Below, in pieces: positions 1-7,450 of a DNA stretch of 64,000 nt. The first letter of the stretch is position 1, and each line of letters starts with the position of its first letter. Made by a program: the position numbers and the translations under genes. The DNA comes from Azotimanducus sp965199815 (lineage in GTDB: Bacteria > Pseudomonadota > Gammaproteobacteria > Pseudomonadales > Azotimanducaceae), in contig CBDATE010000024.1 in the NCBI GenBank assembly GCA_965199815.1, positions 1 to 64,000 on the forward strand. The letters run 5' to 3'. The notes below the pieces were generated by a model. It was not told the origin of the DNA and did not search any database. It was given only the letters and a program-made list of their open reading frames with translations.

Positions 1-2335
1 TTTCCCCCGCGCGAGCGCGGGGGCCTCATTGAAGCCCCACGTCGTTCTGGGGTCTCCCATGGTCTGGTACTGTGTTTCCCCCGCGCGAGCGCGGGGGCCT
101 CATTGAAGCTGGTAGCTCCACGCCCTCAATCAGAATCGCCCGATCGAGTTTCCCCCGCGCGAGCGCGGGGGCCTCATTGAAGCCGATCCCGTATGTCCCT
201 CAGTTTCAGGTGCCAGTTTTCCCCCGTTTCCCCCGCGCGAGCGCGGGGGCCTCATTGAAGCTCGTTGCCGGAGCGAACTTCAGGTTAGCGGCGGCGGTAT
301 GTTTCCCCCGCGCGAGCGCGGGGGCCTCATTGAAGCGAAATGCCGATGACGCAGTTGATAAGTGACATACCGTTTCCCCCGCGCGAGCGCGGGGGCCTCA
401 TTGAAGCGGTGTGGCATTGCCGCTCTTGAGGTTACCAGCACCAATCTCCGTTTCCCCCGCGCGAGCGCGGGGGCCTCATTGAAGCGTAGGTATCGACTAC
501 GTACCGATGGTGCAGGCTCTGTTTCCCCCGCGCGAGCGCGGGGGCCTCATTGAAGCGCGGTGTTGAGTTCGGCCTTCAGGGTTTGGGCTTCAGTCGTTTC
601 CCCCGCGCGAGCGCGGGGGCCTCATTGAAGCGAAATGCCGATGCCGCAGTTGATAAGTGACATACCGTTTCCCCCGCGCGAGCGCGGGGGCCTCATTGAA
701 GCGGTGTGGCATTGGCTCTTGAACCAGCACCAATCTCCGTTTCCCCCGCGCGAGCGCGGGGGCCTCATTGAAGCGTAGGTATCCGTACCGATGGTGCAGG
801 GTCATGTTTCCCCCGCGCGAGCGCGGGGGCCTCATTGAAGCCATTGGCTCTTGAACCAGCACCTCCGTTTCCCCCGCGCGAGCGCGGGGGCCTCATTCAA
901 GCGTCGACTACGAGTGCGCTCGTTTCCCCCGCGCGAGCGCGGGGGCCTCATTGAAGCAGCAATAGCCAAGCACATCGCGCTACAGCTACATACTGGTTTC
1001 CCCCGCGCGAGCGCGGGGGCCTCATTGAAGCCGCACCATGCGCTCCGGCCACACCTTCCACGCCTCGTTTCCCCCGCGCGAGCGCGGGGGCCTCATTGAA
1101 GCCTGAGTGCTCGCTGATGGCTGAAGTCGCTATCTTTTGGTTTCCCCCGCGCGAGCGCGGGGGCCTCATTGAAGCCTGAGTGCTCGCTGATGGCTGAAGT
1201 CGCTATCTTTTGGTTTCCCCCGCGCGAGCGCGGGGGCCTCATTGAAGCGCCGGTATGCGCTCGGCCACTATGTCGCGGGCGTGTTTCCCCCGCGCGAGCG
1301 CGGGGGCCTCATTGAAGCACTGAGGAATAAAATGATGGCTGAAGTCGAAAACTATCTTTTGAGTTTCCCCCGCGCGAGCGCGGGGGCCTCATTGAAGCTC
1401 CTGTCTCGCTTGGCTGAACCCGTCCCGCTTATCCCATGCGTTTCCCCCGCGCGAGCGCGGGGGCCTCATTGAAGCACATTGCGGATTAGATGAGCGACAA
1501 TTACATTTCACGTTTCCCCCGCGCGAGCGCGGGGGCCTCATTGAAGCAGGTCTTTGGAGAGTTACAACTCTACAGTACTTGGTTTCCCCCGCGCGAGCGC
1601 GGGGGCCTCATTGAAGCATGGAGAGTTACAACTCTCCAGTACTTGGTTTCCCCCGCGCGAGCGCGGGGGCCTCATTGAAGCGATTGGCCGAAAAAACGGC
1701 AAAACATCCTTGATCGCGGTTTCCCCCGCGCGAGCGCGGGGGCCTCATTGAAGCGGCTGTCAGCATTGCACTCACGCCTATCAGTAACGAGGTTTCCCCC
1801 GCGCGAGCGCGGGGGCCTCATTGAAGCCGTACCTTGTCACGCTCTCTGGCGGCCTCACAGGCGTTTCCCCCGCGCGAGCGCGGGGGCCTCATTGAAGCCG
1901 CAGGTGTCGATGCTCGGGTTGCCCGCCCTCTGGCGTTTCCCCCGCGCGAGCGCGGGGGCCTCATTGAAGCGCGGATTTGACGGCTTAGCTTCGGTTGTGT
2001 CTTTTGGGTTTCCCCCGCGCGAGCGCGGGGGCCTCATTGAAGCAAATTGTCTTCAACTGCCACTATATGCGGCTGCCCAAGTTTCCCCCGCGCGAGCGCG
2101 GGGGCCTCATTGAAGCGCAAGGCGGTATAGGGTTCTTGTCTGATAACACAGGTTTCCCCCGCGCGAGCGCGGGGGCCTCATTGAAGCCGACCCAATCAGT
2201 GCCCCGACTCCAATATGTCGATGCGACGTTTCCCCCGCGCGAGCACGGGGGCCTCATTGAAGCGCCTGCGCAACCGAGGTTGACCCGCTAGAGATATACG
2301 TTTCCCCCGCGCGAGCGCGGGGGCCTCATTGAAGC
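1..2335 (+). CRISPR. CRISPR array, main part (33 repeats, 32 spacers)
   Basis: The 36-nt repeat begins GTTTCCCCCGCGCGAG and ends CCTCATTGAAGC. The first copy lacks its first base because the window starts there. The repeat core is a near-perfect GC hairpin (CCCCCGCG / CGCGGGGG around CGAG). The last eight bases, ATTGAAGC, look like the 5' handle of type I or III crRNAs, which suggests plus-strand transcription with the leader to the left, outside the window. Repeats start at 1, 74, 148, 226, 301, 372, 450, 521, 596, 667, 739, 806, 867, 922, 996, 1067, 1140, 1213, 1283, 1363, 1440, 1512, 1582, 1646, 1719, 1792, 1863, 1935, 2008, 2081, 2152, 2228 and 2300. Only two are altered: the one at 867 (ATTCAAGC) and the one at 2228 (GAGCAC). 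Spacers are 19-44 nt, mostly 35-38. Several are shortened relatives of others. No cas gene is in the window, so the subtype is not assigned. Confidence 0.98.
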
Positions 2336-2346
2336 ATCAAGCACAT

Positions 2347-3919
2347 CTAGGAGTCTGCGCCGTAGAAACGGGTTTGAGATAATAGGGATATTGGGAACTA
2401 TGGGGTTGAATAGATGCCTACAACATTTCGCCGGTACCAGCCGGAGCAGGGGATATTGCTTCCGCCGGACATGAGGGAATGGCTTCCGGAAGGGCACCTG
2501 TCGGCGCATGTGAGCGATCTGGTTGACAGTTTGGATTTGGCGGCGTTTTACGCGCCGTATGAGGGAGATGGTCGTCGCAGGTCGCCGTACGATCCGCGGA
2601 TGATGTTGAAGCTATTGATATACGGGTACGCGACAGGGGTATTTTCGTCGCGGAAGATAGCGAGGAAGGTGGAAGAGGATGTAGCGTTTCGAGTGTTGGC
2701 GTGCGACAACAGGCCGAGTCACCGGACGATATGCGAGTTTCGGCGTCGACATTTATCTGATTTCAAGCGGGTATTTGTTGATGTGGTGCGATTGGCGGCG
2801 GAGTTGGGTGTGGTGAACTTGGGGAAGCTGTCGATTGACGGTACGAAGGTACGTGCGAATGCTTCGAAGCGCAAGGCGATGACGTATGAGCGGATGAAGC
2901 AGGAGAAGAAGCGTTTGCAGTCCGAGATAGGAGCGTTGCTTGCGTGTGCGATGGCGACGGACGAGCAGGAGGACGAAGCGTATGGTGAGGATGTGCGTGG
3001 CGACGAGTTACCGGAAGAGTTGCGTCGGCGGGAGGCGCGTCTGTCGGCGATTGAGTTGGCGAAGGCGCGTCTTGAGGCACGGGCACGGGAGGCGGACGAT
3101 GCGCGCGGTCGAGTTCCTGGGGAGAAGCGCAATCCGCGGGGCGGTCGGCCGTATGCTCGTGAATATGGAGAACCGGACGGGAAGGCGCAGGACAACTTCA
3201 CGGATTCGGAGAGCCGGATCATGAAGACATCTTCGGAAGGGTTTCAGCAGTGCTACAACGCGCAGGCGGCGGTAGAAGGGGGCAATCAGTTGATCGTATC
3301 GGCTGAGGTGACAGCGAATGGGAGCGATCAGGGATGCTTGGTGCCGCTGATTGAGGATGTGGAATTGACGCAGGGTGTTCGGGCGGAAAGGGTGCTGGCG
3401 GATGCGGGCTACTGCGCTGAGTCGGAGTTGGAGAAGCTTGAGAGATTGGGAGTTGATGGGTATGTGGCGGTTGGTCGTGAGGGTCGCCGGGCGGCATCGG
3501 TGGATGCGAAGAAGCATCCGTGCAAGGCGCGCATGGTAAAGAAGCTGGCGACCGAGGCAGGTCGTGCCCGATACGCGGAACGCAAGTGGCTGTCGGAGGC
3601 CCCCATTGGATGGATAAAAGAGGTCCTGGGTTTCCGGCGATTCAGTGTGCGTGGTCTGCAGAAGGCTCGCGGGGAGTGGGACTTGGTATGTCTGGCGTTG
3701 AATATCAAGCGAATGCAGAAGTTCGCGACGGCGAGATAACGACAGATTCGGCCTCACAGCGGCCTTTTCAGCTTGGATACGGGTGTTCTGGGACTTTCAA
3801 GGGTGATATGAACCGAAAATCCCGGGGATGAACTCAGGGTCCCCAAGCACAGGAACGCAACCTTGTTCCGGATGGCTCCTCGAACCGACCCTGTTACTTC
3901 CTGTCGCGCAGACTCCTAG
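2347..3919 (+). mobile_element. IS1182-family-like insertion sequence, copy 1 (intact)
   Basis: The element is bounded by CTAGGAGTCTGCGC at 2347-2360 and its exact reverse complement at 3906-3919. The CTAG at each end is probably the duplicated target, because the interrupted primase gene needs only one CTAG to be continuous. The left flank is the CRISPR array (11 nt after the repeat ending at 2335). The right flank is the middle of the primase-helicase gene. One transposase gene fills the element. The 170 bp between the transposase stop and the right end hold no gene. The two different flanks mean this copy is a hybrid product of recombination and does not mark a simple insertion. Confidence 0.93.
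2414..3739 (+). CDS. IS1182-family transposase (441 aa)
   Basis: DDE transposase that moves the surrounding insertion sequence. The N-terminal region (RYQPEQ.ILLPPDMREWLPEGHL, then YDPRMMLKLLIYGYATG and SSRKIARK) is typical of IS1182/IS5-like proteins. The likely catalytic acidic residues are the D of SIDGTKV (near residue 142), the D of ADAGY (near 333) and an E in the KWLSEAPIGWIKE stretch (near 400). The middle (residues about 155-230) is a charged, helical insert. ATG start at 2414, 54 bp after the left inverted repeat. The length is normal for the family and the frame is intact, so this copy could be active. It differs from the second copy at very few positions, for example EKKRLQ here against EEKRLQ there. 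Confidence 0.93.
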   Translation: MPTTFRRYQPEQGILLPPDMREWLPEGHLSAHVSDLVDSLDLAAFYAPYEGDGRRRSPYDPRMMLKLLIYGYATGVFSSRKIARKVEEDVAFRVLACDNRPSHRTICEFRRRHLSDFKRVFVDVVRLAAELGVVNLGKLSIDGTKVRANASKRKAMTYERMKQEKKRLQSEIGALLACAMATDEQEDEAYGEDVRGDELPEELRRREARLSAIELAKARLEARAREADDARGRVPGEKRNPRGGRPYAREYGEPDGKAQDNFTDSESRIMKTSSEGFQQCYNAQAAVEGGNQLIVSAEVTANGSDQGCLVPLIEDVELTQGVRAERVLADAGYCAESELEKLERLGVDGYVAVGREGRRAASVDAKKHPCKARMVKKLATEAGRARYAERKWLSEAPIGWIKEVLGFRRFSVRGLQKARGEWDLVCLALNIKRMQKFATAR

Positions 3920-5470
3920 GCTGCCGAGCGCGAACGACACAACGGAGGTCAACTGGGATTTTCCATTCGCTGACTTCGGCCCAAGCCAATAGGCGAGCTT
4001 CTGCGTTGCTGTCTCGCCGGTGGCGCAGTAGCCGAGCCACTCGTGCACGTGGGAAATCAGCTCAACGTCACTCTCAAAGATTTCCTGGATGAATTGCCCG
4101 AAGCGTGTCTCGCACATGCCATCCGGTGGCGCGACAGGTGCGACTGCAGTGCAGTGCATCGCCATCAGCTTGGGGTCTGGTGGTAGCGATTCGCCGGTGC
4201 GCAGGTCAATCACCGCGCCCGGGACTTGCAGTAGGTGCGCGGGCATGTGGTGGTCACTCATGTTGACAACATGGTGCTCGTTGATGCGAGCAAAGGCTTC
4301 GGCGTCGCGTACGGTGCGGTACTGCTTCGCGGTACGAACATCCTGCGCAGGTAGGTTGTCCTGCACCTGCTCCAGCACGGCCAGCAGCGTGTCGTGCAGC
4401 TCGCGCGGGACTCGGTTGCTGGTGTCCCATCGCCAATGCTTGACTTCATCATCCCACCAAAGCCACCGGCCAGATTCGACGTCATACTTCCGGTGCTCGG
4501 CCATATGCTGCGCGTAGGTGTCGCTGATGGCTTGGGGCGTAAGCACCGCCAGTGCCTGATTGCGCAAGTGTCGCCGCTCGCGATCCTCCACCCTGTCTTC
4601 AGCACTGTTGCCTGCATCGTCAATCTCACCACCGGCTTCCGGTGCTGCTGGTGGTGGCGCGCTCTCGGTACGCTCGTACGTTGATGCGCGTAGGTCGCTC
4701 CACGGCCTGCCTGTCGCGAAAAAGTCGCAGATGTCGAACCCGTCTCTGTCTGCATACTGCGATAGGTCGATAATCTGCGCCCTGTGGGGATGCTGCAATA
4801 GCGCATCAACAGCTGCAATGTACCGTTCCCCGGCGCGATTCGAATCGATATCCGGGATGTAGCACAGGGCACAATCCTTGTGCTCCGCGAGATGGTCAAT
4901 CAGTGGTTGCCAATCGGTCTTGTGTGCGCCAGAACTGCCACCGGCGGAAGACAGGAAGACGTGTTGCTTGGTGTCTGGTGTCTCGGCATCGGGTGTCTCG
5001 TCATGTGCCCGTGCGCACTGCTCACCCTCTACGATAACCACGCATTCCGTGTGCTTGGAGAGCAGATTCAGGCCATAAATCGGCCATTTTTCGCCCTTTT
5101 TGGCATCAGATATGTGCTGACTGAAAGACTTTTTGCCGTCTTTGCGGTGGTATCTGGTGACGGCTTGGCCTTTGGCGTACTGGTGTCTGACGGTGCCTGC
5201 CTTCCAGTCTGGCCTGTCTCGGTCGTCAGCGAATCCCTTCAGCGAGCAGGCGTAACACTTGAAAAAACCCGTATCTTTCCAGTAGATAGCTGACGGGTTG
5301 CGGTCGCCGTGTTTGTGCCAATCGCTTGGGCAATGGATGCGCAGGGCATTGCCTGAACTGTCCTTCGCCTTGAGCGCGAGTATCGCGGCTTCGGTGTATC
5401 CGCACTTATTCGGCGATGGGGGCCTATGGCCAGTGGGGGTATTTGTGGTACATTGATCGGGTCGCGGCAT
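3920..5470 (-). pseudogene. Primase-helicase, N-terminal part (cut by IS copy 1)
   Basis: This is the first 517 codons of a phage-type primase-helicase. The ATG at 5470 (MPRPDQ) follows a GAGGTG ribosome site; a frame continuing upstream to 5566 has no better start. A CHC2-like zinc-finger region lies near residues 39-75 (HCPSDWHKHGDRNPS, then KCYAC). A TOPRIM-like region follows (VVIVEGEQ, YIPDIDSNRAGE). After a linker comes a D5-N-like region, and the SF3 helicase Walker A (GPKSANGKSQ) lies just before the break. The present frame runs about 40 codons into the IS and stops at 3797. The remaining 233 codons are at 12238-12936. The intact protein would be 749 aa and would prime and unwind DNA for element replication. 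Confidence 0.88.
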
Positions 5471-5642
5471 TGTTAGCACCTCATATGTCGCGATGCCACC
5501 TGTGCCCTGCGCGCCAACGCAAGCACACAAATGTCGAAACCCGGCCACGTGTCGGGTTTCGCGCATCTAGGATCTAGAAAATCACGTGACTACTGCACAG
5601 CATACACATGGCATGCTCTGCTGTCTCGGTTGAATTGCCACC

Positions 5643-5676
5643 AGACGCAAAAAACCCGGCGCTGTGGCCGGGTCTT
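5643..5676 (-). terminator. Rho-independent terminator on the minus strand
   Basis: The minus strand reads ACCCGGCCACAGCGCCGGGT followed by a run of T. It forms a hairpin with a 7-bp GC-rich stem and then a U tract. It lies about 25 bp after the stop of the 70-aa gene at 5700-5912 and so closes the run of overlapping small genes that begins at 6551. Confidence 0.8.
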
Positions 5677-5699
5677 CTGCCGGTTGTGGTGGTGGTGAG

Positions 5700-5912
5700 C
5701 TATCGGCCCTCGAGATCCCCAAGCTGGCGCTCCAGCCGCGCGCGCACCTGGTCAGGAAGCTGGCGCTCGTTTGCCAGCAGATCCTGCAGCAAGCCGGTCA
5801 CTGCCGAGTCCACAACCTCGGCTGATGTCGTGAGGCCTCGTAGCGCCCCCCAGTAGCGCGACACCTCAAGGATTGCCGCATGTGCCTCGGTGGATACTCG
5901 TACGTGCTTCAT
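5700..5912 (-). CDS. Small protein, paralogue of the product of 10432-10641 (70 aa)
   Basis: Not recognised as a named family. The N-terminus (MKHVRVSTEAHAAI) followed by two predicted helices resembles small ribbon-helix-helix-like DNA-binding proteins, but this is only an impression. The C-terminal half (VVDSAVTGLLQDLL, then DQVRARLERQ) matches the pattern of the 69-aa protein at 10432-10641 (VLDKAITLLVDDVL, then DDLRAKLERH), so the two look like diverged copies. The start ATG overlaps the stop of the preceding gene by four bases. It is the last gene before the terminator at 5643. Confidence 0.7.
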   Translation of the reverse strand: MKHVRVSTEAHAAILEVSRYWGALRGLTTSAEVVDSAVTGLLQDLLANERQLPDQVRARLERQLGDLEGR

Positions 5913-6250
5913 GCCTGCACCTCCCTGTGGTGGTCTGCTGGATGGCCTTGTAGAGCGAGCTTCAGGCCCAGCGCATCAAGGTGACCTGCAGCGAGCGCCC
6001 GAGCGCCTGCCGCGCGCCCAGGGGAACTCCATGCCTGATCGCTAGTCGCGGTATGGAGCGCCTGCAGATATGCGGCCAGAATGCGCGCTCTATCCTCGGA
6101 ATGCTCCATCACCACCACCTCGCGGCATCGCTGGAGTAGCGACACACATACATACGAGATACGCCTGTCGCTGTCTTGGTGCTGGTCGAGTTCTGCCGCA
6201 CCGGCCTCGTCAAGCGCCTGTAGCAGGTATGCGTCTTGTTGCATGTTCAT
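5909..6250 (-). CDS. Hypothetical element protein (113 aa)
   Basis: No family recognised. The start is taken as the ATG at 6250 (MNMQQDAYLLQALDEAG), which overlaps the stop of the preceding gene in an ATGA. A longer frame reaching 6331 would overlap that gene extensively and is less likely. The protein is largely helical and soluble, Ala- and Leu-rich, with no signal peptide or membrane segment. Its own stop overlaps the start at 5912, so it is translationally coupled on both sides. Confidence 0.65.
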   Translation of the reverse strand: MNMQQDAYLLQALDEAGAAELDQHQDSDRRISYVCVSLLQRCREVVVMEHSEDRARILAAYLQALHTATSDQAWSSPGRAAGARALAAGHLDALGLKLALQGHPADHHREVQA

Positions 6251-6441
6251 GCGGGCACCTCCCTGTTCGGTATCCGGTGATGGAGCGCCAAGCACTTGGC
6301 ACAAGTCACCTCGTGCCAATCCGCCGACCAACGGGGGGGCAATTGCTTGCCCCCCCTTGCTGCTACTGTCCAGCTACCGGCCAGTGAGCGCCCGCACCAT
6401 GTGTGCGAATGGTCTGGCCTATGTCTGTAATGTGTCTTCAT
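6247..6441 (-). CDS. Small cysteine-containing phage-type protein (64 aa)
   Basis: Starts MKTHYRHRPDHSHTWCGRSL and contains VTCAKCLALHH near the end. A Cys-Gly-Arg near the N-terminus with a C-x2-C near the C-terminus occurs in many short phage proteins thought to bind zinc. The exact function is unknown. It overlaps the 37-aa zinc-ribbon gene upstream (ATGA at 6438-6441) and the 113-aa gene downstream (ATGA at 6247-6250). Confidence 0.7.
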   Translation of the reverse strand: MKTHYRHRPDHSHTWCGRSLAGSWTVAARGGKQLPPRWSADWHEVTCAKCLALHHRIPNREVPA

Positions 6442-6551
6442 GCTGGCACCTCCGCATCGCAGTAGAAGCAGTAAGGCGCGGTCTCGTCAGGTTGCGCCCT
6501 GCCACATTCAGGACAATAGACGTCCGCTGATTTCTGATCTTCCTCGGGCAC
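6438..6551 (-). CDS. Very small zinc-ribbon protein (37 aa)
   Basis: The translation contains YCPECGRAQPDETAPYCFYC, two C-x2-C pairs spaced as in a zinc ribbon. The frame is closed upstream by a stop, and the only plausible start is the GTG at 6551 (VPEEDQK). The stop overlaps the ATG of the next gene in an ATGA, which strongly supports the frame. Such small ribbons commonly mediate DNA, RNA or protein contacts. The role here is unknown. The palindromes just upstream suggest that expression of this gene run is controlled. Confidence 0.68.
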   Translation of the reverse strand: MPEEDQKSADVYCPECGRAQPDETAPYCFYCDAEVPA

Positions 6552-6593
6552 TCTCGCGGGTGCGTATCCCCCGCTCTATGGCCATTCCAAAGT

Positions 6594-6656
6594 GAACAAG
6601 ATTTGTTCCTTGAGCGCGAAAATTCGTAGGATGAAATTGTCGGCAATTGCCCGACA
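6594..6656 (-). promoter_or_regulatory. Two short palindromes upstream of the small-gene run
   Basis: GAACAA-gat-TTGTTC at 6594-6608 is a perfect 6-bp inverted repeat of operator type. TGTCGG...CCGACA at 6638-6656 forms a second one. Both lie in the 116-bp gap between the 50-aa membrane-protein gene and the zinc-ribbon gene, where a promoter or attenuator for the downstream run would be expected. No clear -35/-10 pair was seen. Confidence 0.45.
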
Positions 6657-6667
6657 GTAGGACAGGA

Positions 6668-6820
6668 TTACGGTAGTCCATACCAGAGTGCCAGCAGCAT
6701 GGTCCCGGTGCTTCCCAGCCCTATGAGCAGCAGAACTTGCAGCACCTCATACAGGATAGGTGACCTTTGGCGCCACCGCAGAAAGGACAGTCGCCGGTCT
6801 GCAATGCTTCGTCTTGGCAT
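6668..6820 (-). CDS. Small membrane protein, paralogue of the product of 7061-7291 (50 aa)
   Basis: The translation starts MPRRSIADRRLSFLRW, nearly the same 16 residues as the protein at 7061-7291 (MPRRSLADRRLAFLRW). It continues into one hydrophobic segment (VLQVLLLIGLG, then MLLALWYGLP). The shared N-terminus, also nearly identical in DNA (6773-6822 against 7245-7294), shows that the two genes arose by duplication. One membrane span with a positively charged N-terminus suggests an inner-membrane protein with its N-terminus in the cytoplasm. A holin-like role is possible but unproven. Confidence 0.65.
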   Translation of the reverse strand: MPRRSIADRRLSFLRWRQRSPILYEVLQVLLLIGLGSTGTMLLALWYGLP

Positions 6821-6822
6821 GG

Positions 6823-6993
6823 TCAATCATGGAACATGATCAGGAAGCTATCGCTGGATGCAAGCCATTCGACAAACTGCCACATCCCGCGCGCCAGACA
6901 GAACAGGCAGAACAGTAGCAAGATTCGGATTGCCCACCAGTAAGCGCGCTTCCACGTACCCTCTCGTACGAGAATGCTCATCAGTCTGTCCAT
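6823..6993 (-). CDS. Small membrane protein (56 aa)
   Basis: The ATG at 6993 (MDRLMSILVREGTWKRAYWW) gives a basic N-terminus followed by one membrane segment (AIRILLLFCLFCLA) and an acidic tail ending FLIMFHD. An upstream ATG at 7020 would add nine residues (MQHHHRDLT) that lie inside a duplicated control block, so the shorter start is preferred. It sits two bases before the 50-aa membrane-protein gene. Function unknown; small phage membrane proteins are often holins or anti-holins, but no lysis enzyme was found nearby. Confidence 0.55.
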   Translation of the reverse strand: MDRLMSILVREGTWKRAYWWAIRILLLFCLFCLARGMWQFVEWLASSDSFLIMFHD

Positions 6994-7000
6994 GGTCAAG

Positions 7001-7050
7001 TCTCGGTGATGGTGCTGCACGATTATCGCCTGCCGCGGGACAGGGCGCGC
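7001..7050 (-). repeat. Duplicated upstream control block, copy B
   Basis: About 45 bp nearly identical to 7300-7350. Both read, on the minus strand, CCCGCGGCAGG, then GATAAT or CATAAT, then CGTGCAGCACCA, ending 8-17 bp before the ATG of a small membrane-protein gene. The GATAAT/CATAAT hexamer could be a -10 box. No good -35 box was seen. Confidence 0.7.
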
Positions 7051-7060
7051 TCGGTGGCCA

Positions 7061-7291
7061 TCACCACAACTTGTTACAGCAGTACTGAAACCAGTAGAAG
7101 ATGTAGTTTGTGGCCTGCATCAACAGCATTACACAGGCCAACACGGCCAGCACAGCCGCCCATCCAAGCAGTGCCACCACCACCAACCGGCCAGTCAGGC
7201 GCAAGGCTCGTTTCAACCATGCGAGTGGTGACAGATTGGCGTGCCACCGCAGAAAGGCCAGTCGCCGGTCTGCAAGGCTTCGTCTTGGCAT
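7061..7291 (-). CDS. Membrane protein with one long hydrophobic region (76 aa)
   Basis: Starts MPRRSLADRRLAFLRWHANL. The central stretch LVVVALLGWAAVLAVLACVM can cross the membrane once, and the C-terminus is aromatic (YIFYWFQYCCNKLW). It is the longer paralogue of the 50-aa protein at 6668-6820. It lies downstream of the duplicated control block at 7300-7350. Function unknown. Confidence 0.68.
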   Translation of the reverse strand: MPRRSLADRRLAFLRWHANLSPLAWLKRALRLTGRLVVVALLGWAAVLAVLACVMLLMQATNYIFYWFQYCCNKLW

Positions 7292-7299
7292 GGTCTCGG

Positions 7300-7350
7300 T
7301 CTCGGTGGTGGTGCTGCACGATTATGCCCTGCCGCGGGTCAGGGCGCGCG
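7300..7350 (-). repeat. Duplicated upstream control block, copy A
   Basis: Near-identical copy of 7001-7050, placed just upstream of the 76-aa membrane-protein gene. Together with the matching gene starts this marks an ancestral tandem duplication of about 0.3 kb that copied both control DNA and the start of the coding region. Confidence 0.7.
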
Positions 7351-7399
7351 CCCCGCGAAGCCGGATTCTGGTGCTGTGAGCGCGCGATCGCGATGTCAG

Positions 7400-7418
7400 C
7401 AGGCCAAAATATGGCCTG
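7400..7418 (-). other. Perfect hairpin after the portal gene
   Basis: CAGGCCA-aaata-TGGCCTG is a perfect 7-bp stem with a 5-nt loop, 33 bp after the portal stop codon. It lacks a following T run on either strand, so it is a weak terminator candidate or a transcript-stabilising structure. Confidence 0.45.
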
Positions 7419-7450
7419 TACGCGCGTTTCAGGCGGCTTGCAGCAGGTAA

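Noticed and set aside
72..2291. Many open frames on both strands within the CRISPR array, with repeated FPRASAGASLK or MRPPRSRGGN
   Set aside because: They are translations of the CRISPR repeat itself and have no coding signal.
1..2335. Assignment of the array to type I-E because of the GC hairpin
   Set aside because: The repeat is 36 nt with an ATTGAAGC end, unlike the 28-29-nt I-E repeats; without cas genes the subtype stays open.
2288..2509. Minus-strand frame starting MRRQVPFRKPFPHV in both IS copies
   Set aside because: Antisense of the transposase start; it only seems to be joined to the primase C-terminus at 12238-13095 because the IS end is open in that frame.
3797..3919. C-terminal tail of the 5' primase frame (GVCATGSNRVG and onward)
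   Set aside because: Encoded by the IS end and not part of the original protein.
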